Shown: piece by piece, positions 7,939-16,732 of the stretch
Position numbering within the stretch: the stretch's first letter is position 1
How the letters are laid out: every line of letters begins with the position of its first letter
Source: DHVE2 group archaeon
GTDB taxonomy: Archaea > Thermoplasmatota > Thermoplasmata > Thermoplasmatales > Aciduliprofundaceae
Assembly: GCA_015520985.1 (NCBI GenBank)
Contig: WAOY01000033.1
Location: 1-17,915 of the forward strand
Length of the DNA stretch: 17,915 nucleotides
Reading direction: 5' to 3'
Notes under the pieces: model-generated
What the model saw: only the letters and a program-made list of their open reading frames with translations
The model's database searches: none
Told to the model about the DNA's origin: nothing
Translations under genes and position numbers: made by a program

Positions 7939-8292
7939 ATGAAGAAGGAGAACCCTGAACTGGTAAAACTCATAACGGACCTGAAGCTCAAGGCTCGCGA
8001 GAACAACGCAAAGATATGGAAGGACATAGCCCAGAGGCTCGAGGGCCCAAGCAGCAACTACGCGGAGGTGAACCTCAGCAGGATACAGAGGTACGCCAAC
8101 GAGGGCGAAGTGATAGTAGTCCCGGGCAAGGTGCTCGGTTCAGGTGTTTTGGATAAGAAGGTAACCGTTGCCGCCTGGAAGATAAGCAGGAAGGCCGAGG
8201 AGAAGATAAAGAAGGCGGGTGGCAGGGTTCTCACCATAATGGAGCTCGTGGAGGAGAACCCCAGAGGCTCAAACGTCAGGATCATGGGGTGA
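7939..8292 (+). CDS. rpl18e: 50S ribosomal protein L18e
   Basis: This large-subunit protein belongs to the archaeal/eukaryotic L18e group, related to bacterial L15. The 117 residues match the family in length and pattern, with a Lys/Arg-rich N-terminal half, the central PGKVLGSG loop and a C-terminal NVRIMG. The frame is open back to a GTG at 7918, but the ATG at 7939 gives the family's normal start and has a GGGGAT purine site five bases before it. It is the first gene of the L18e-L13-S9-RpoN operon, the standard archaeal order. Its TGA stop is part of the ribosome binding site for L13. Confidence 0.97.
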   Translation: MKKENPELVKLITDLKLKARENNAKIWKDIAQRLEGPSSNYAEVNLSRIQRYANEGEVIVVPGKVLGSGVLDKKVTVAAWKISRKAEEKIKKAGGRVLTIMELVEENPRGSNVRIMG

Positions 8293-8293
8293 T
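8286..8293 (+). promoter_or_regulatory. ribosome binding site of L13 overlapping the L18e stop
   Basis: GGGGTGAT includes the L18e TGA. GGTGAT is followed by four bases and then GTG at 8298, the same spacing as for S9 and RpoN. It decides for the GTG over the ATG at 8292, which would lie inside the site. Confidence 0.65.
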
Positions 8294-8297
8294 GAAG

Positions 8298-8708
8298 GTG
8301 AAGGTTATAGACGCCAGCAACATGGTTCTCGGACGCCTCGCAAGCAGGATCGCCAAGGACCTACTCAACGGAGAGGAGATCGTCGTGATCAACGCGGAGA
8401 AGGCGGTGATCATAGGCAACAAGGACTACATATTTGAGAAGTACACCGAGAGGAGGAACATAGGCAGCGTGCGCAAGGGTCCCTATTACCCGAAGATGCC
8501 CGACAGGATCCTCAGGCGCACCGTTCGTGGCATGCTCCCGATGAAGAAGGCCTCTGGGAAGGAAGCGTACAAGAGGCTCCGCGTTTATATGGGAGTTCCA
8601 AAGGACCTTCAGGGTGAGGTGGAGGTTTACGAGGACGCCAGGAACACGAAGCTGAAGGGCTATGTAACCCTCAAGGAACTCTCCAGGCACCTGGGTGCCA
8701 AGATATGA
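8298..8708 (+). CDS. rpl13: 50S ribosomal protein L13
   Basis: Archaeal/eukaryotic-type L13, a large-subunit protein assembled early. Landmarks are [14 protein letters not shown] at the N-terminus, [10 protein letters not shown], the basic RRTVRGMLP block in the middle and a C-terminal LKELSRHLG. From the GTG at 8298 the protein has 136 residues and begins MKVIDAS, as archaeal homologues do. Starts at the ATG 8292 (MKVKVIDAS) or the GTG 8289 are possible in frame but fit the ribosome binding site less well. It overlaps or abuts its neighbours: the L18e stop is at 8290-8292 and its own TGA (8706-8708) touches the S9 binding site. Confidence 0.96.
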   Translation: MKVIDASNMVLGRLASRIAKDLLNGEEIVVINAEKAVIIGNKDYIFEKYTERRNIGSVRKGPYYPKMPDRILRRTVRGMLPMKKASGKEAYKRLRVYMGVPKDLQGEVEVYEDARNTKLKGYVTLKELSRHLGAKI

Positions 8709-8714
8709 GGTGAT
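8707..8714 (+). promoter_or_regulatory. ribosome binding site of S9
   Basis: GAGGTGAT, with four bases between GGTGAT and the ATG at 8719. It overlaps the L13 TGA by two bases and rejects the longer in-frame start at 8695. Confidence 0.75.
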
Positions 8715-8718
8715 CGTC

Positions 8719-9120
8719 ATGAAGGTTGCCATAGCAAGCGGCAAGAGGAAGACCGCCATCGCCAGGGCGGTTGTGAAGGAAGGTAAGGGTAGGTTCAGGA
8801 TAAACCACATGCCCTTTGAGATTTACGAGCCCGAGGTTGCCAGGCTCACAATAATGGAGCCCATCGAGCTCATAGGTGACAGGGTGAACCAGGTGGATGT
8901 GGAAGTGAAGGTAAAAGGCGGCGGGGTAATGGGCCAGGCAGAGGCCGCCAGAACCGCCGTGGCAAGGGCCCTGCTGAAGTATTTTGACAACGATCCCAAG
9001 ATAGAGGAGATATTCAAGGAGTACGACAGGACATTGCTGGTGAACGACGTGCGCAGGAAGCTTCCGAAGCTGCCCCTGGGCAGGGGTGCGAGGAAGCGCA
9101 GGCAGAAGTCGTACAGGTGA
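8719..9120 (+). CDS. rps9: 30S ribosomal protein S9
   Basis: This small-subunit protein has a C-terminal tail that reaches the P-site tRNA. The 133 residues start [17 protein letters not shown], matching archaeal S9. They include the [19 protein letters not shown] block and end in the basic [12 protein letters not shown], whose final Lys-Ser-Tyr-Arg is the family's invariant tail. An earlier in-frame start at 8695 would add eight unrelated residues and lies within L13. The TGA stop at 9118-9120 is embedded in the AGGTGATC site that serves RpoN. Confidence 0.97.
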   Translation: MKVAIASGKRKTAIARAVVKEGKGRFRINHMPFEIYEPEVARLTIMEPIELIGDRVNQVDVEVKVKGGGVMGQAEAARTAVARALLKYFDNDPKIEEIFKEYDRTLLVNDVRRKLPKLPLGRGARKRRQKSYR

Positions 9121-9122
9121 TC
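9115..9122 (+). promoter_or_regulatory. ribosome binding site of RpoN overlapping the S9 stop
   Basis: AGGTGATC contains the S9 TGA. Four bases separate GGTGAT from the GTG at 9126, supporting that GTG over the upstream GTG at 9117. Confidence 0.7.
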
Positions 9123-9125
9123 CTC

Positions 9126-9347
9126 GTGATCATCCCTGTACGCTGTTTTTCCTGCGGCCGCGTCATCGCTTCTGACTACATGGCCTTCGTTAGCAGGGTT
9201 CGCTTCATCCGCGAGAACGAGAAGAGGGATCCCACGCCGGAGGAGATAGAGCAGATCTTTGACGAGCTCGGGGTCAAGAGGTACTGCTGCCGCAGGATGA
9301 TACTGAGCCACGTTGACCTCATAGACGAGGTCCTACCCTTCGATTAA
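9126..9347 (+). CDS. rpoN: DNA-directed RNA polymerase subunit N (Rpb10 homologue)
   Basis: A small zinc-binding subunit that helps assemble the Rpo3/Rpo11 platform of archaeal RNA polymerase. The 73 residues start MIIPVRCFSCGRVI and hold the CxxC pair near the N-terminus and the YCCRRM double-cysteine motif, then LSHVDLIDEVLPF at the end. This is the complete family pattern. The start is a GTG, chosen from the canonical MIIPVRC beginning and the ribosome binding site. In many euryarchaea rpoK follows; here it does not, and a new promoter and a coiled-coil microprotein come next. Confidence 0.96.
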   Translation: MIIPVRCFSCGRVIASDYMAFVSRVRFIRENEKRDPTPEEIEQIFDELGVKRYCCRRMILSHVDLIDEVLPFD

Positions 9348-9353
9348 TGCGTA

Positions 9354-9364
9354 AGTTTAAATAC
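9354..9364 (+). promoter_or_regulatory. TATA box of the 51-residue microprotein gene
   Basis: AGTTTAAATAC is centred near 9359, 26 bases before the ATG at 9385. This predicts a leaderless transcript. Confidence 0.6.
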
Positions 9365-9384
9365 AGCCAAAGGTATGATGACGT

Positions 9385-9540
9385 ATGGAGCCAAAGGATG
9401 TTGACGTGAAGCAGCTCGCAGAGGAAGTTAAGCACCTGAAACGAGAGATGGACGAGATGAAGAAGCTCATCCGCAGCCTGCTGCAGGAGATTATGGAGAG
9501 TGGCCAGGGTGAAGAGGAGGATTTCTTTGACTTCAACTAA
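9385..9540 (+). CDS. 51-residue coiled-coil microprotein with acidic-aromatic tail
   Basis: A short ORF, easily missed by size cut-offs. Residues 8-38 form an amphipathic helix with leucines, lysines and glutamates in heptad order (VKQLAEEVKHLKREMDEM and on), so a dimeric coiled coil is likely. Residues 42-51 (GEEEDFFDFN) are an acidic tail with three phenylalanines. Support that it is real: a TATA box exactly 26 bases upstream, a clean TAA followed at once by the next promoter, codon use like its neighbours, and no other gene in the stretch. The family is not recognised. The tail recalls, without proof, acidic-aromatic docking tails such as that of bacterial SSB. Confidence 0.7.
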   Translation: MEPKDVDVKQLAEEVKHLKREMDEMKKLIRSLLQEIMESGQGEEEDFFDFN

Positions 9541-9542
9541 AC

Positions 9543-9551
9543 GTTTATATG
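9543..9551 (+). promoter_or_regulatory. TATA box of the LSm operon
   Basis: GTTTATATG is centred near 9547 and starts three bases after the microprotein's stop codon. A start near 9573 leaves about a 10-base leader before the ATG at 9583 and excludes the in-frame ATG at 9553. Confidence 0.6.
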
Positions 9552-9582
9552 CTTGGATGAATTTAGCGGGGATGGTGGAAGA

Positions 9583-9801
9583 ATGACGATGCCGTTGAAG
9601 ATGCTGGAAAGCTTTCTCGGGAAGCGCATATCGCTGCTCCTCAAGGACAACAGGGTTCTCGAGGGAAAGCTGATAGGGTATGACGACTACATGAACATGG
9701 TCCTGGAGGACACCGTGGAGACCACACCCGAGATGACGCGCAAGATAGGTGTTGTGATCCTGAGAGGGAACAACGTTGTGAGGATGACCCTCGTAGGATG
9801 A
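9583..9801 (+). CDS. LSm/Sm-like archaeal RNA-binding protein
   Basis: Sm-like proteins form heptameric rings that bind U-rich RNA. The 72-residue protein has the Sm1 motif from residue 13 to 43 (GKRISLLLKDNRVLEG, then the DDYMNMVLED strand) and the Sm2 motif VVILRGNNVVRM near the end, with the conserved Asp-x-x-x-Asn and RG(N/D) RNA-binding residues. I start it at the ATG 9583 (MTMPLKMLESF), with GGTGG shortly before it. The frame is open to an ATG at 9553, but that codon sits next to the TATA box. Its stop overlaps the start of the coiled-coil gene (ATGA at 9798-9801), making it the lead gene of a five-gene operon. Confidence 0.95.
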   Translation: MTMPLKMLESFLGKRISLLLKDNRVLEGKLIGYDDYMNMVLEDTVETTPEMTRKIGVVILRGNNVVRMTLVG

Positions 9802-11591
9802 ATATGAGCCTCGATAAGGTTATCTGTCCCAAGTGCGGAGGCGTTATAGATCCCGAGACCCTCACCTGCGATAGCTGCGGTGCTAAGTACACCCGCGAGG
9901 AATACGAGGCAATAAAGGACGAGCAGTCGCTGAAGAGCTGGCTCCTGGGCGGGGACGAGATAGACGTGCCCATCGGTGATGAGGAGGACTCCGACGCCCT
10001 GAAGAGGTGGCTCGAGGGGGACGAGGAAGCGTTTCTCGGGTGGGCCGAGGAGCGAGAACTCGGTCAGGAAAAGGTGGAGGAGATAAAGGAGAAGAGTGCG
10101 GAGATGAAGGCATCGGTGGAGGGGGGAGAGGTAAGCATAGACGAGGTTATACAGGAGAATCTCAAGCTGAAGAGCCTTCTCGAAGTGGAGACGAGCAAGA
10201 GGGAGGAACTTGAGGAGGAGATTGAGAAGCTCCGGAAGGAGATAGAGGTACTCAAGCAGGAGGCCGTGAAGGAGCTGCCCCAGGATGCGAAGGAACTCAA
10301 ACTCCTGGAGATGGAGCTCAAGCAGAAGGAGATAGAACTGGAGATGAGGGAGAAGAAACTCGCGCTCCAGGTGAGCAGCGCTGGGGGAATCTCTCCTGAG
10401 CAATTAGAGGAGTTGAAGAACCTTGTGAAGGACGGAGATGTGCAGAGGCTCCTGGACGAGATAAAGGACCTGAGCGAGCAGATCGCGGAGAAGGACAGGC
10501 TCATAAGCGAACTGAAGAACGAGCTGAGGATCAAGGAAGAGGAGATGAAGAAGCTCCAGGATATGATCAAGTACAAGGAGGAGGAGCTATCTAGAAGGGA
10601 GCAGGACCTGATGTTCCGCGAGAAGAAACTCGAAAAGGAGCTGCGCAACCTTGAGATGATGCGCAGCCAGATGGGCAACATGGACGAACTCGCCCTAAAA
10701 AGGAGGCTGGAGGACCTCCAGGACGAGATAAGGAGGAAAGAGGAGGAACTACGGGTAAAGATGAAGTACCTGGAGGCGAAGGAACGCGAGATAAAGGCGA
10801 AGATGGAGGGACTCGTGGAGGAAGAGCTCGCGCTGGCGGAGGAGGAGATAAAGGCGGAGATACAGGAGAGGAAGGTCCGCACGGGAACCCGCAGGCTAGA
10901 CGACCTCCTCTACGGGGGATTTCCTATCGGGTCAAACATACTGATATACGGACCACCATACAGCAAGAAGGAGGTCCTGATATACTCCTTCATGGCTGAG
11001 GGCCTGAAGAAGGGAGTGCCGGTTGTGTGGATTCTAACGGACAAAACTGTCTCAGAGATCCGGGAAGCTATGAGTTTCGTGCTCCCCGCTTACGAGCAGT
11101 ACGAGAAGATGGGCCTGGTTCACTACGTGGACGCGTACTCCAAGAGCATCGGGGAGGAAGAGGAGATAGAGGGCGTAATATACCTCGACTCCCAGACCGA
11201 TGTGGATGGGATAAGCAAGGCCGTGGAGGACATAGCAAAGAAGTTGAAGGAGAAGCACCCATACTACCGCCTCGCCTTCATGAGCCTCTCCACGGTCATG
11301 GCATACATGGACCAGCAGTCCCTGCTCAAGTTCCTGCAGCCCTTCACCACGAGGAGAAACAGGGACAACGCCGTCTCCCTCTACCTCCTCGAGAAGGGCC
11401 TGCATAGTGAGAACGAGATTCAGATGGTCGGCTACCTGATGGACGGCATGATAGAATTCAAGATCGAGGCGCACAAGACGTATCTCACCGTGCACGGCAT
11501 AACCGAGGTGCAGAGCAGGAGCTGGATCGAGGTCACCGCGAGCAAGAGTGGCATCCAGCTCGGTTCGTTCAGCCTGGGGCACATCAAATGA
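9798..11591 (+). CDS. zinc-ribbon / long coiled-coil / degenerate KaiC-like (RecA-fold) protein
   Basis: A 597-residue protein of unknown role. Residues 10-27 are a zinc ribbon (CPKCG and CDSCG). Residues 45-51 and 68-74 carry a repeated L-K-x-W-L element. Residues 90-358 are almost all Glu/Lys/Leu coiled coil, broken near 192-200. The C-terminal 235 residues resemble a KaiC/RecA domain, starting RTGTRRLDDLLYGGFPIGS. The Walker A loop is degraded: G385-PPYSK-K391-E392, where the usual Gly and Ser/Thr are replaced by Lys390 and Glu392. The Walker B region, RLAFMSLS (491-498), has Met where KaiC has Asp. ATP hydrolysis is therefore doubtful. The start is ATG 9798, overlapping the LSm stop; ATG 9804 is possible. 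The stop overlaps the next gene as ATGA. It may act as a scaffold or nucleotide-sensing adaptor, which is inference. Confidence 0.85.
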   Translation: MNMSLDKVICPKCGGVIDPETLTCDSCGAKYTREEYEAIKDEQSLKSWLLGGDEIDVPIGDEEDSDALKRWLEGDEEAFLGWAEERELGQEKVEEIKEKSAEMKASVEGGEVSIDEVIQENLKLKSLLEVETSKREELEEEIEKLRKEIEVLKQEAVKELPQDAKELKLLEMELKQKEIELEMREKKLALQVSSAGGISPEQLEELKNLVKDGDVQRLLDEIKDLSEQIAEKDRLISELKNELRIKEEEMKKLQDMIKYKEEELSRREQDLMFREKKLEKELRNLEMMRSQMGNMDELALKRRLEDLQDEIRRKEEELRVKMKYLEAKEREIKAKMEGLVEEELALAEEEIKAEIQERKVRTGTRRLDDLLYGGFPIGSNILIYGPPYSKKEVLIYSFMAEGLKKGVPVVWILTDKTVSEIREAMSFVLPAYEQYEKMGLVHYVDAYSKSIGEEEEIEGVIYLDSQTDVDGISKAVEDIAKKLKEKHPYYRLAFMSLSTVMAYMDQQSLLKFLQPFTTRRNRDNAVSLYLLEKGLHSENEIQMVGYLMDGMIEFKIEAHKTYLTVHGITEVQSRSWIEVTASKSGIQLGSFSLGHIK

Positions 11592-11902
11592 TTCCGGTGG
11601 TGGATTTGAAAGTGAAGAAGGTGGGGAAGGTTGAGTACGTGATAGACATGGACAGGAGGCCAGACAAGATAAGGTTCCTCTGGAAGAAGGGGCACCTTTA
11701 CCTCTCCGTAGATGGTGTGCTCCTCAACAGCGACAACACCTGGTACGAGATCCCCGCGGAGGCGATAAGGGACGTCAGGCTGGACGAGAGTGGCCTTCTG
11801 ATACTCGACTTTGAAAGTGGGGAGATAAGAATCGTGTCCAAGGACATAAACTCCCTGAGGGCCATGAGGCATTTTCTTCTGCCGTACATAAGGGGGAAGT
11901 GA
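11588..11902 (+). CDS. small beta-rich protein, possibly PH/GRAM-like, function unknown
   Basis: A 104-residue soluble protein. Residues 28-85 alternate short hydrophobic strands with turns (RFLWKKGHLYLSVDG, TWYEIPAEAIRDV, GLLILDF, IRIVSKD), and the C-terminus is a helix (SLRAMRHFLLPYI). Strands closed by a helix recall a PH/GRAM-like fold, as in the PH-like part of archaeal CheF adaptors, but I cannot assign a family. There is no TM segment, signal peptide or cysteine. It starts within the stop of the coiled-coil KaiC-like gene (ATGA) and ends four bases before the Kae1-Bud32 ATG, so it is almost certainly co-translated with both. A partnership with the KaiC-like protein is the simplest guess. 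Confidence 0.8.
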   Translation: MIPVVDLKVKKVGKVEYVIDMDRRPDKIRFLWKKGHLYLSVDGVLLNSDNTWYEIPAEAIRDVRLDESGLLILDFESGEIRIVSKDINSLRAMRHFLLPYIRGK

Positions 11903-14036
<2,134 letters not shown>

Positions 14037-14041
14037 CGCGG

Positions 14042-14053
14042 AAAGGTTTATAG
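14042..14053 (+). promoter_or_regulatory. TATA box of the phospholipase D-family gene
   Basis: AAAGGTTTATAG, with GGAAAG before it as a possible BRE, is centred near 14050. That is 26 bases before the ATG at 14076, predicting a leaderless transcript. Confidence 0.6.
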
Positions 14054-14075
14054 GGTTCTTCACCCTAACCCATTT

Positions 14076-15548
14076 ATGGGATTCTCCTCCTTCCGAAGGG
14101 TATCCGCGCTTATCCTCGTGCTTCTACTTTTCTACGCCCCATTCCATGCGGGGCCTGCCGCCTCCGGCGTGGGAGCGACGAGATCATGGGACAGCGAGGG
14201 TCTGCACATTATCCCGATAGAGAACTACGGCTATGCACCCATGCTCAAGCACCTGATTGACAATGCAACCTCCTACATACACATCTCCATGAACGTTATG
14301 AGCGATTACGAGCCCGTGAAAACGCTCCTGGATTCGCTCATCTCCGCAAAGAACAGGGGCGTGGATGTGCTCGTTATTTACGAGGGAGACATCTCGTCCA
14401 ACAGGTACGCGGCACAATACCTGAGGGACGGCGGGGTGGCCGTGAAGAACGACTCCTCCGAAAAGTTCATACACACAAAGATGGTGGTGATAGACGGGCG
14501 CGTGGTGTACCTCGGATCGCACAACTGGAGCCCCTACGCTATGGAGAAGAACAACGAGTACGGGGTTCTCATATTCAACAGGAGCATCGCCGGATTCTAC
14601 GAGGGGTACTTCCAATCGCTCTGGGATGATGCGAATCTCACCCCTTCTCTATCGCCAGCGAGGGAGGAAAGCGATGGGATGGTGATTGAAACATGCTACG
14701 ACGGATACACCTATGATGCCCTGAGGGACCTGATATCCTTGGCTCAGAACAGGCTATACGTGGCCATGTACACCATGGCGTACTACTCCAACCCCACCGG
14801 CGCCGAGGAGAAGGTGGATAACCTGGTGAACGGGATAGTTGAGAAGAGGGGAATCGCGAAGGTCATCCTGGACGACCACGACAGCGAAGATTCATATGAT
14901 TACCTTTCCGGCAACGGTGTGGATGTGATCTACGACTCATCCGCTGTGCTAACCCACCTGAAACTGGTAATAGCGGACGACGCGGTTTACATCGGGGACG
15001 CCAACTGGGACACATGGTACCTCGACAACGATACGCACACTGTGGGCGTGGTGATACGCAACGAGTCCGTGGCCACCTTCTTCGCGGGATACTTCCTGAC
15101 CATATACAAATACGGGGACGCGCCGTACTACATACCAGACGGCTTCGTGGAACGGCGATACTACGAGGCAAACCCGGGTGAATCCCTCAGTTTCTATGTC
15201 TACCTGGCCAACGGCGGGGCGGTTAACGACACGGAATTTCACATCGTCCCGGGAGGGGAACTTCAGGTGGACATAAATGAGAATCCCTCGTGGAACAGGG
15301 AATCCGTCTATGACTGGATAAGGGAAGTTGCCACGGTGCAGGTTCCATCCGGGGCAAGCGGGAACTACACCATCTCCCTCACCTTCTACTCCAAGTACTA
15401 CCACATCAACTACACAGCGTACATCGTGATAAGCGTCAGGAGCGAGGTCCCCGAGATGAGCCCGATATCCGCGGCCTTTTCAATCTTCTTCGCTGTCGCG
15501 CTCATTAGGATTCGGGGCTCAGCAGGAAAACGCGGAGGGCGATCATAG
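14076..15548 (+). CDS. exported phospholipase D-family protein with VPEM-type C-terminal membrane anchor
   Basis: PLD enzymes cut phosphodiester bonds in lipids or nucleic acids through a phosphohistidine. The 490-residue protein starts with a signal peptide (basic FRR, then hydrophobic 10-22, with cleavage likely near Ala28-Ala34). It has two intact HKD motifs, His133/Lys135/Asp140 followed by GSHNW, and His294/Lys296/Asp301 followed by GDANW, so one chain can make a full active site. Residues 365-455 look like a beta-sandwich. The end is VPEM (458-461), a hydrophobic stretch 463-478 and a basic tail, resembling the giant protein's VPEF anchor. It should be cell-surface bound and act outside the cell on lipid or DNA; the substrate is unknown. 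The final 44 bases, coding the basic tail, overlap the convergent MFS gene. Confidence 0.92.
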   Translation: MGFSSFRRVSALILVLLLFYAPFHAGPAASGVGATRSWDSEGLHIIPIENYGYAPMLKHLIDNATSYIHISMNVMSDYEPVKTLLDSLISAKNRGVDVLVIYEGDISSNRYAAQYLRDGGVAVKNDSSEKFIHTKMVVIDGRVVYLGSHNWSPYAMEKNNEYGVLIFNRSIAGFYEGYFQSLWDDANLTPSLSPAREESDGMVIETCYDGYTYDALRDLISLAQNRLYVAMYTMAYYSNPTGAEEKVDNLVNGIVEKRGIAKVILDDHDSEDSYDYLSGNGVDVIYDSSAVLTHLKLVIADDAVYIGDANWDTWYLDNDTHTVGVVIRNESVATFFAGYFLTIYKYGDAPYYIPDGFVERRYYEANPGESLSFYVYLANGGAVNDTEFHIVPGGELQVDINENPSWNRESVYDWIREVATVQVPSGASGNYTISLTFYSKYYHINYTAYIVISVRSEVPEMSPISAAFSIFFAVALIRIRGSAGKRGGRS

Positions 15549-16683
15549 CTGCCAGCAGAGACATGGCGGATGCGATGGTGAAGAGGAGCGTGGGAGAGTA
15601 GCGAAATATGTACCCGGCGATGATGCTTGAGACCATGGTGCTGAGGTAGGAGAGGAAGAGATAAACCCCGGTGAACCTCCCGCGGATTTCCAGGGGCACC
15701 AGGTCGGCCATAAGCCCGTTGCTGCTGGGCTGATAGAGGGCCATACCGAGACCAAATATTGCGGCGTAGGAGAAGAGGGCAAGCACGGAGGGAACCACGA
15801 AAACTGCCAGTCCAAGGGACACAAGCAGAGATCCTGCAATGTAGAACTTCTCCTTTCCCCTGGCGTCACCCAGGCGCCCGGCCACCACACCGAACACCAC
15901 CGAGAAGAGCATGGATATGGCCATGGCGATGCCGAATACCACCTCGTTGGTGTACGAGGATGCGTATATCACGAGGAAGTAGCCCACCATACCCGTTGCG
16001 GAGGTGAAGAGCATCGCCACGGCGATCATCCCCCTCGCCCGGACATCCGCGGTGCGGATCACCCCGAAGAAGGACAGGGGCGATGGCCTCTCCCCCTTAC
16101 CACGGGGAGTTGAAGTCTCCTTCAGGAATACGCGCATGAATGCGGCGGCGAGGGAGAGGAAGAACAGTATCAGGTAGCCCAGGCGCATCCCCGGGACCAC
16201 CCCGTAATAGTATATCAGGGCGCCTCCCACGAGGGGCGCTGCGAGGGCTGGCAGAGATGAGAGGTTTGTGATTGCGAAGCCCTCGGCCCTCCTGTCAGGG
16301 GGGAGGGAGTCCATGACTATGGAGAACAGCCCGGGCTGGTACAGCAGCGCCAGATTCGTCACTATCAGCCCGATGACTATGTACTCCCAAGACGGGGCGA
16401 AGGCGAAGATGAGCATGGAGAAGGCCATGACGAAGGTGAACACCACGACCACCCTCTTCCTCCCGAAGGCGTCGGCTATATGGCCCCCGGGAATCTGAAG
16501 CAGGGCCATCATCCCGAAGGTAATAGCCCCCATGTAGCCCAGCATGACATCGGATGCTCCCAAAGCTTTGAAGTACACTCCGTCGAACTTGTGAACCATG
16601 TTGTTCCCGAAACTGAGCAGGAGCCAGGTCAGAAAGAGTATCAGGACGTTTCCGCGTAGAATGGATCTCAGGTCACTTCTCAT
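15505..16683 (-). CDS. major facilitator superfamily transporter
   Basis: A membrane protein with about twelve hydrophobic segments in two halves, as in MFS secondary transporters. MFS motif A is clear after the second helix (GGHIADAFGRKR), and a second-half counterpart is GRLGDARGKEK. A charged loop (KETSTPRGKGERPS) separates the halves. No substrate can be named. The open frame runs back to a TTG at 16713, but that codon overlaps the promoter. The ATG at 16683 (MRSDLRSILRGN) gives a normal 392-residue protein; a GTG at 16695 is another option. The last codons (LLSPES) overlap the phospholipase D-family gene by 44 bases. Confidence 0.9.
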   Translation of the reverse strand: MRSDLRSILRGNVLILFLTWLLLSFGNNMVHKFDGVYFKALGASDVMLGYMGAITFGMMALLQIPGGHIADAFGRKRVVVVFTFVMAFSMLIFAFAPSWEYIVIGLIVTNLALLYQPGLFSIVMDSLPPDRRAEGFAITNLSSLPALAAPLVGGALIYYYGVVPGMRLGYLILFFLSLAAAFMRVFLKETSTPRGKGERPSPLSFFGVIRTADVRARGMIAVAMLFTSATGMVGYFLVIYASSYTNEVVFGIAMAISMLFSVVFGVVAGRLGDARGKEKFYIAGSLLVSLGLAVFVVPSVLALFSYAAIFGLGMALYQPSSNGLMADLVPLEIRGRFTGVYLFLSYLSTMVSSIIAGYIFRYSPTLLFTIASAMSLLAAMIALRVFLLSPES

Positions 16684-16714
16684 CTTTGAAAGCACAATTG
16701 CATGGTAATGCAAA

Positions 16715-16729
16715 AATAGTATAAAAAGG
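16715..16729 (-). promoter_or_regulatory. TATA box of the MFS gene within the T-rich end of the leuD transcript
   Basis: The minus strand reads CCTTTTTATACTATT. TTTTTATACT is centred near 16722, about 27 bases before the GTG at 16695 and 39 before the ATG at 16683. The T5 run four bases after the leuD stop could also act as an archaeal oligo-T terminator. Confidence 0.5.
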
Positions 16730-16732
16730 TGC

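Noticed and set aside
10064-10882. 272-codon antisense open frame rich in Ser, Ile and Phe
   Set aside because: It mirrors the Glu/Lys/Leu coiled coil of the plus-strand gene; composition is low-complexity and there is no start signal or family pattern.
16684-16713. TTG at 16713 as the MFS start
   Set aside because: The codon falls at the edge of the TATA box, upstream of the expected transcription start; the ATG at 16683 gives a normal MFS N-terminus.
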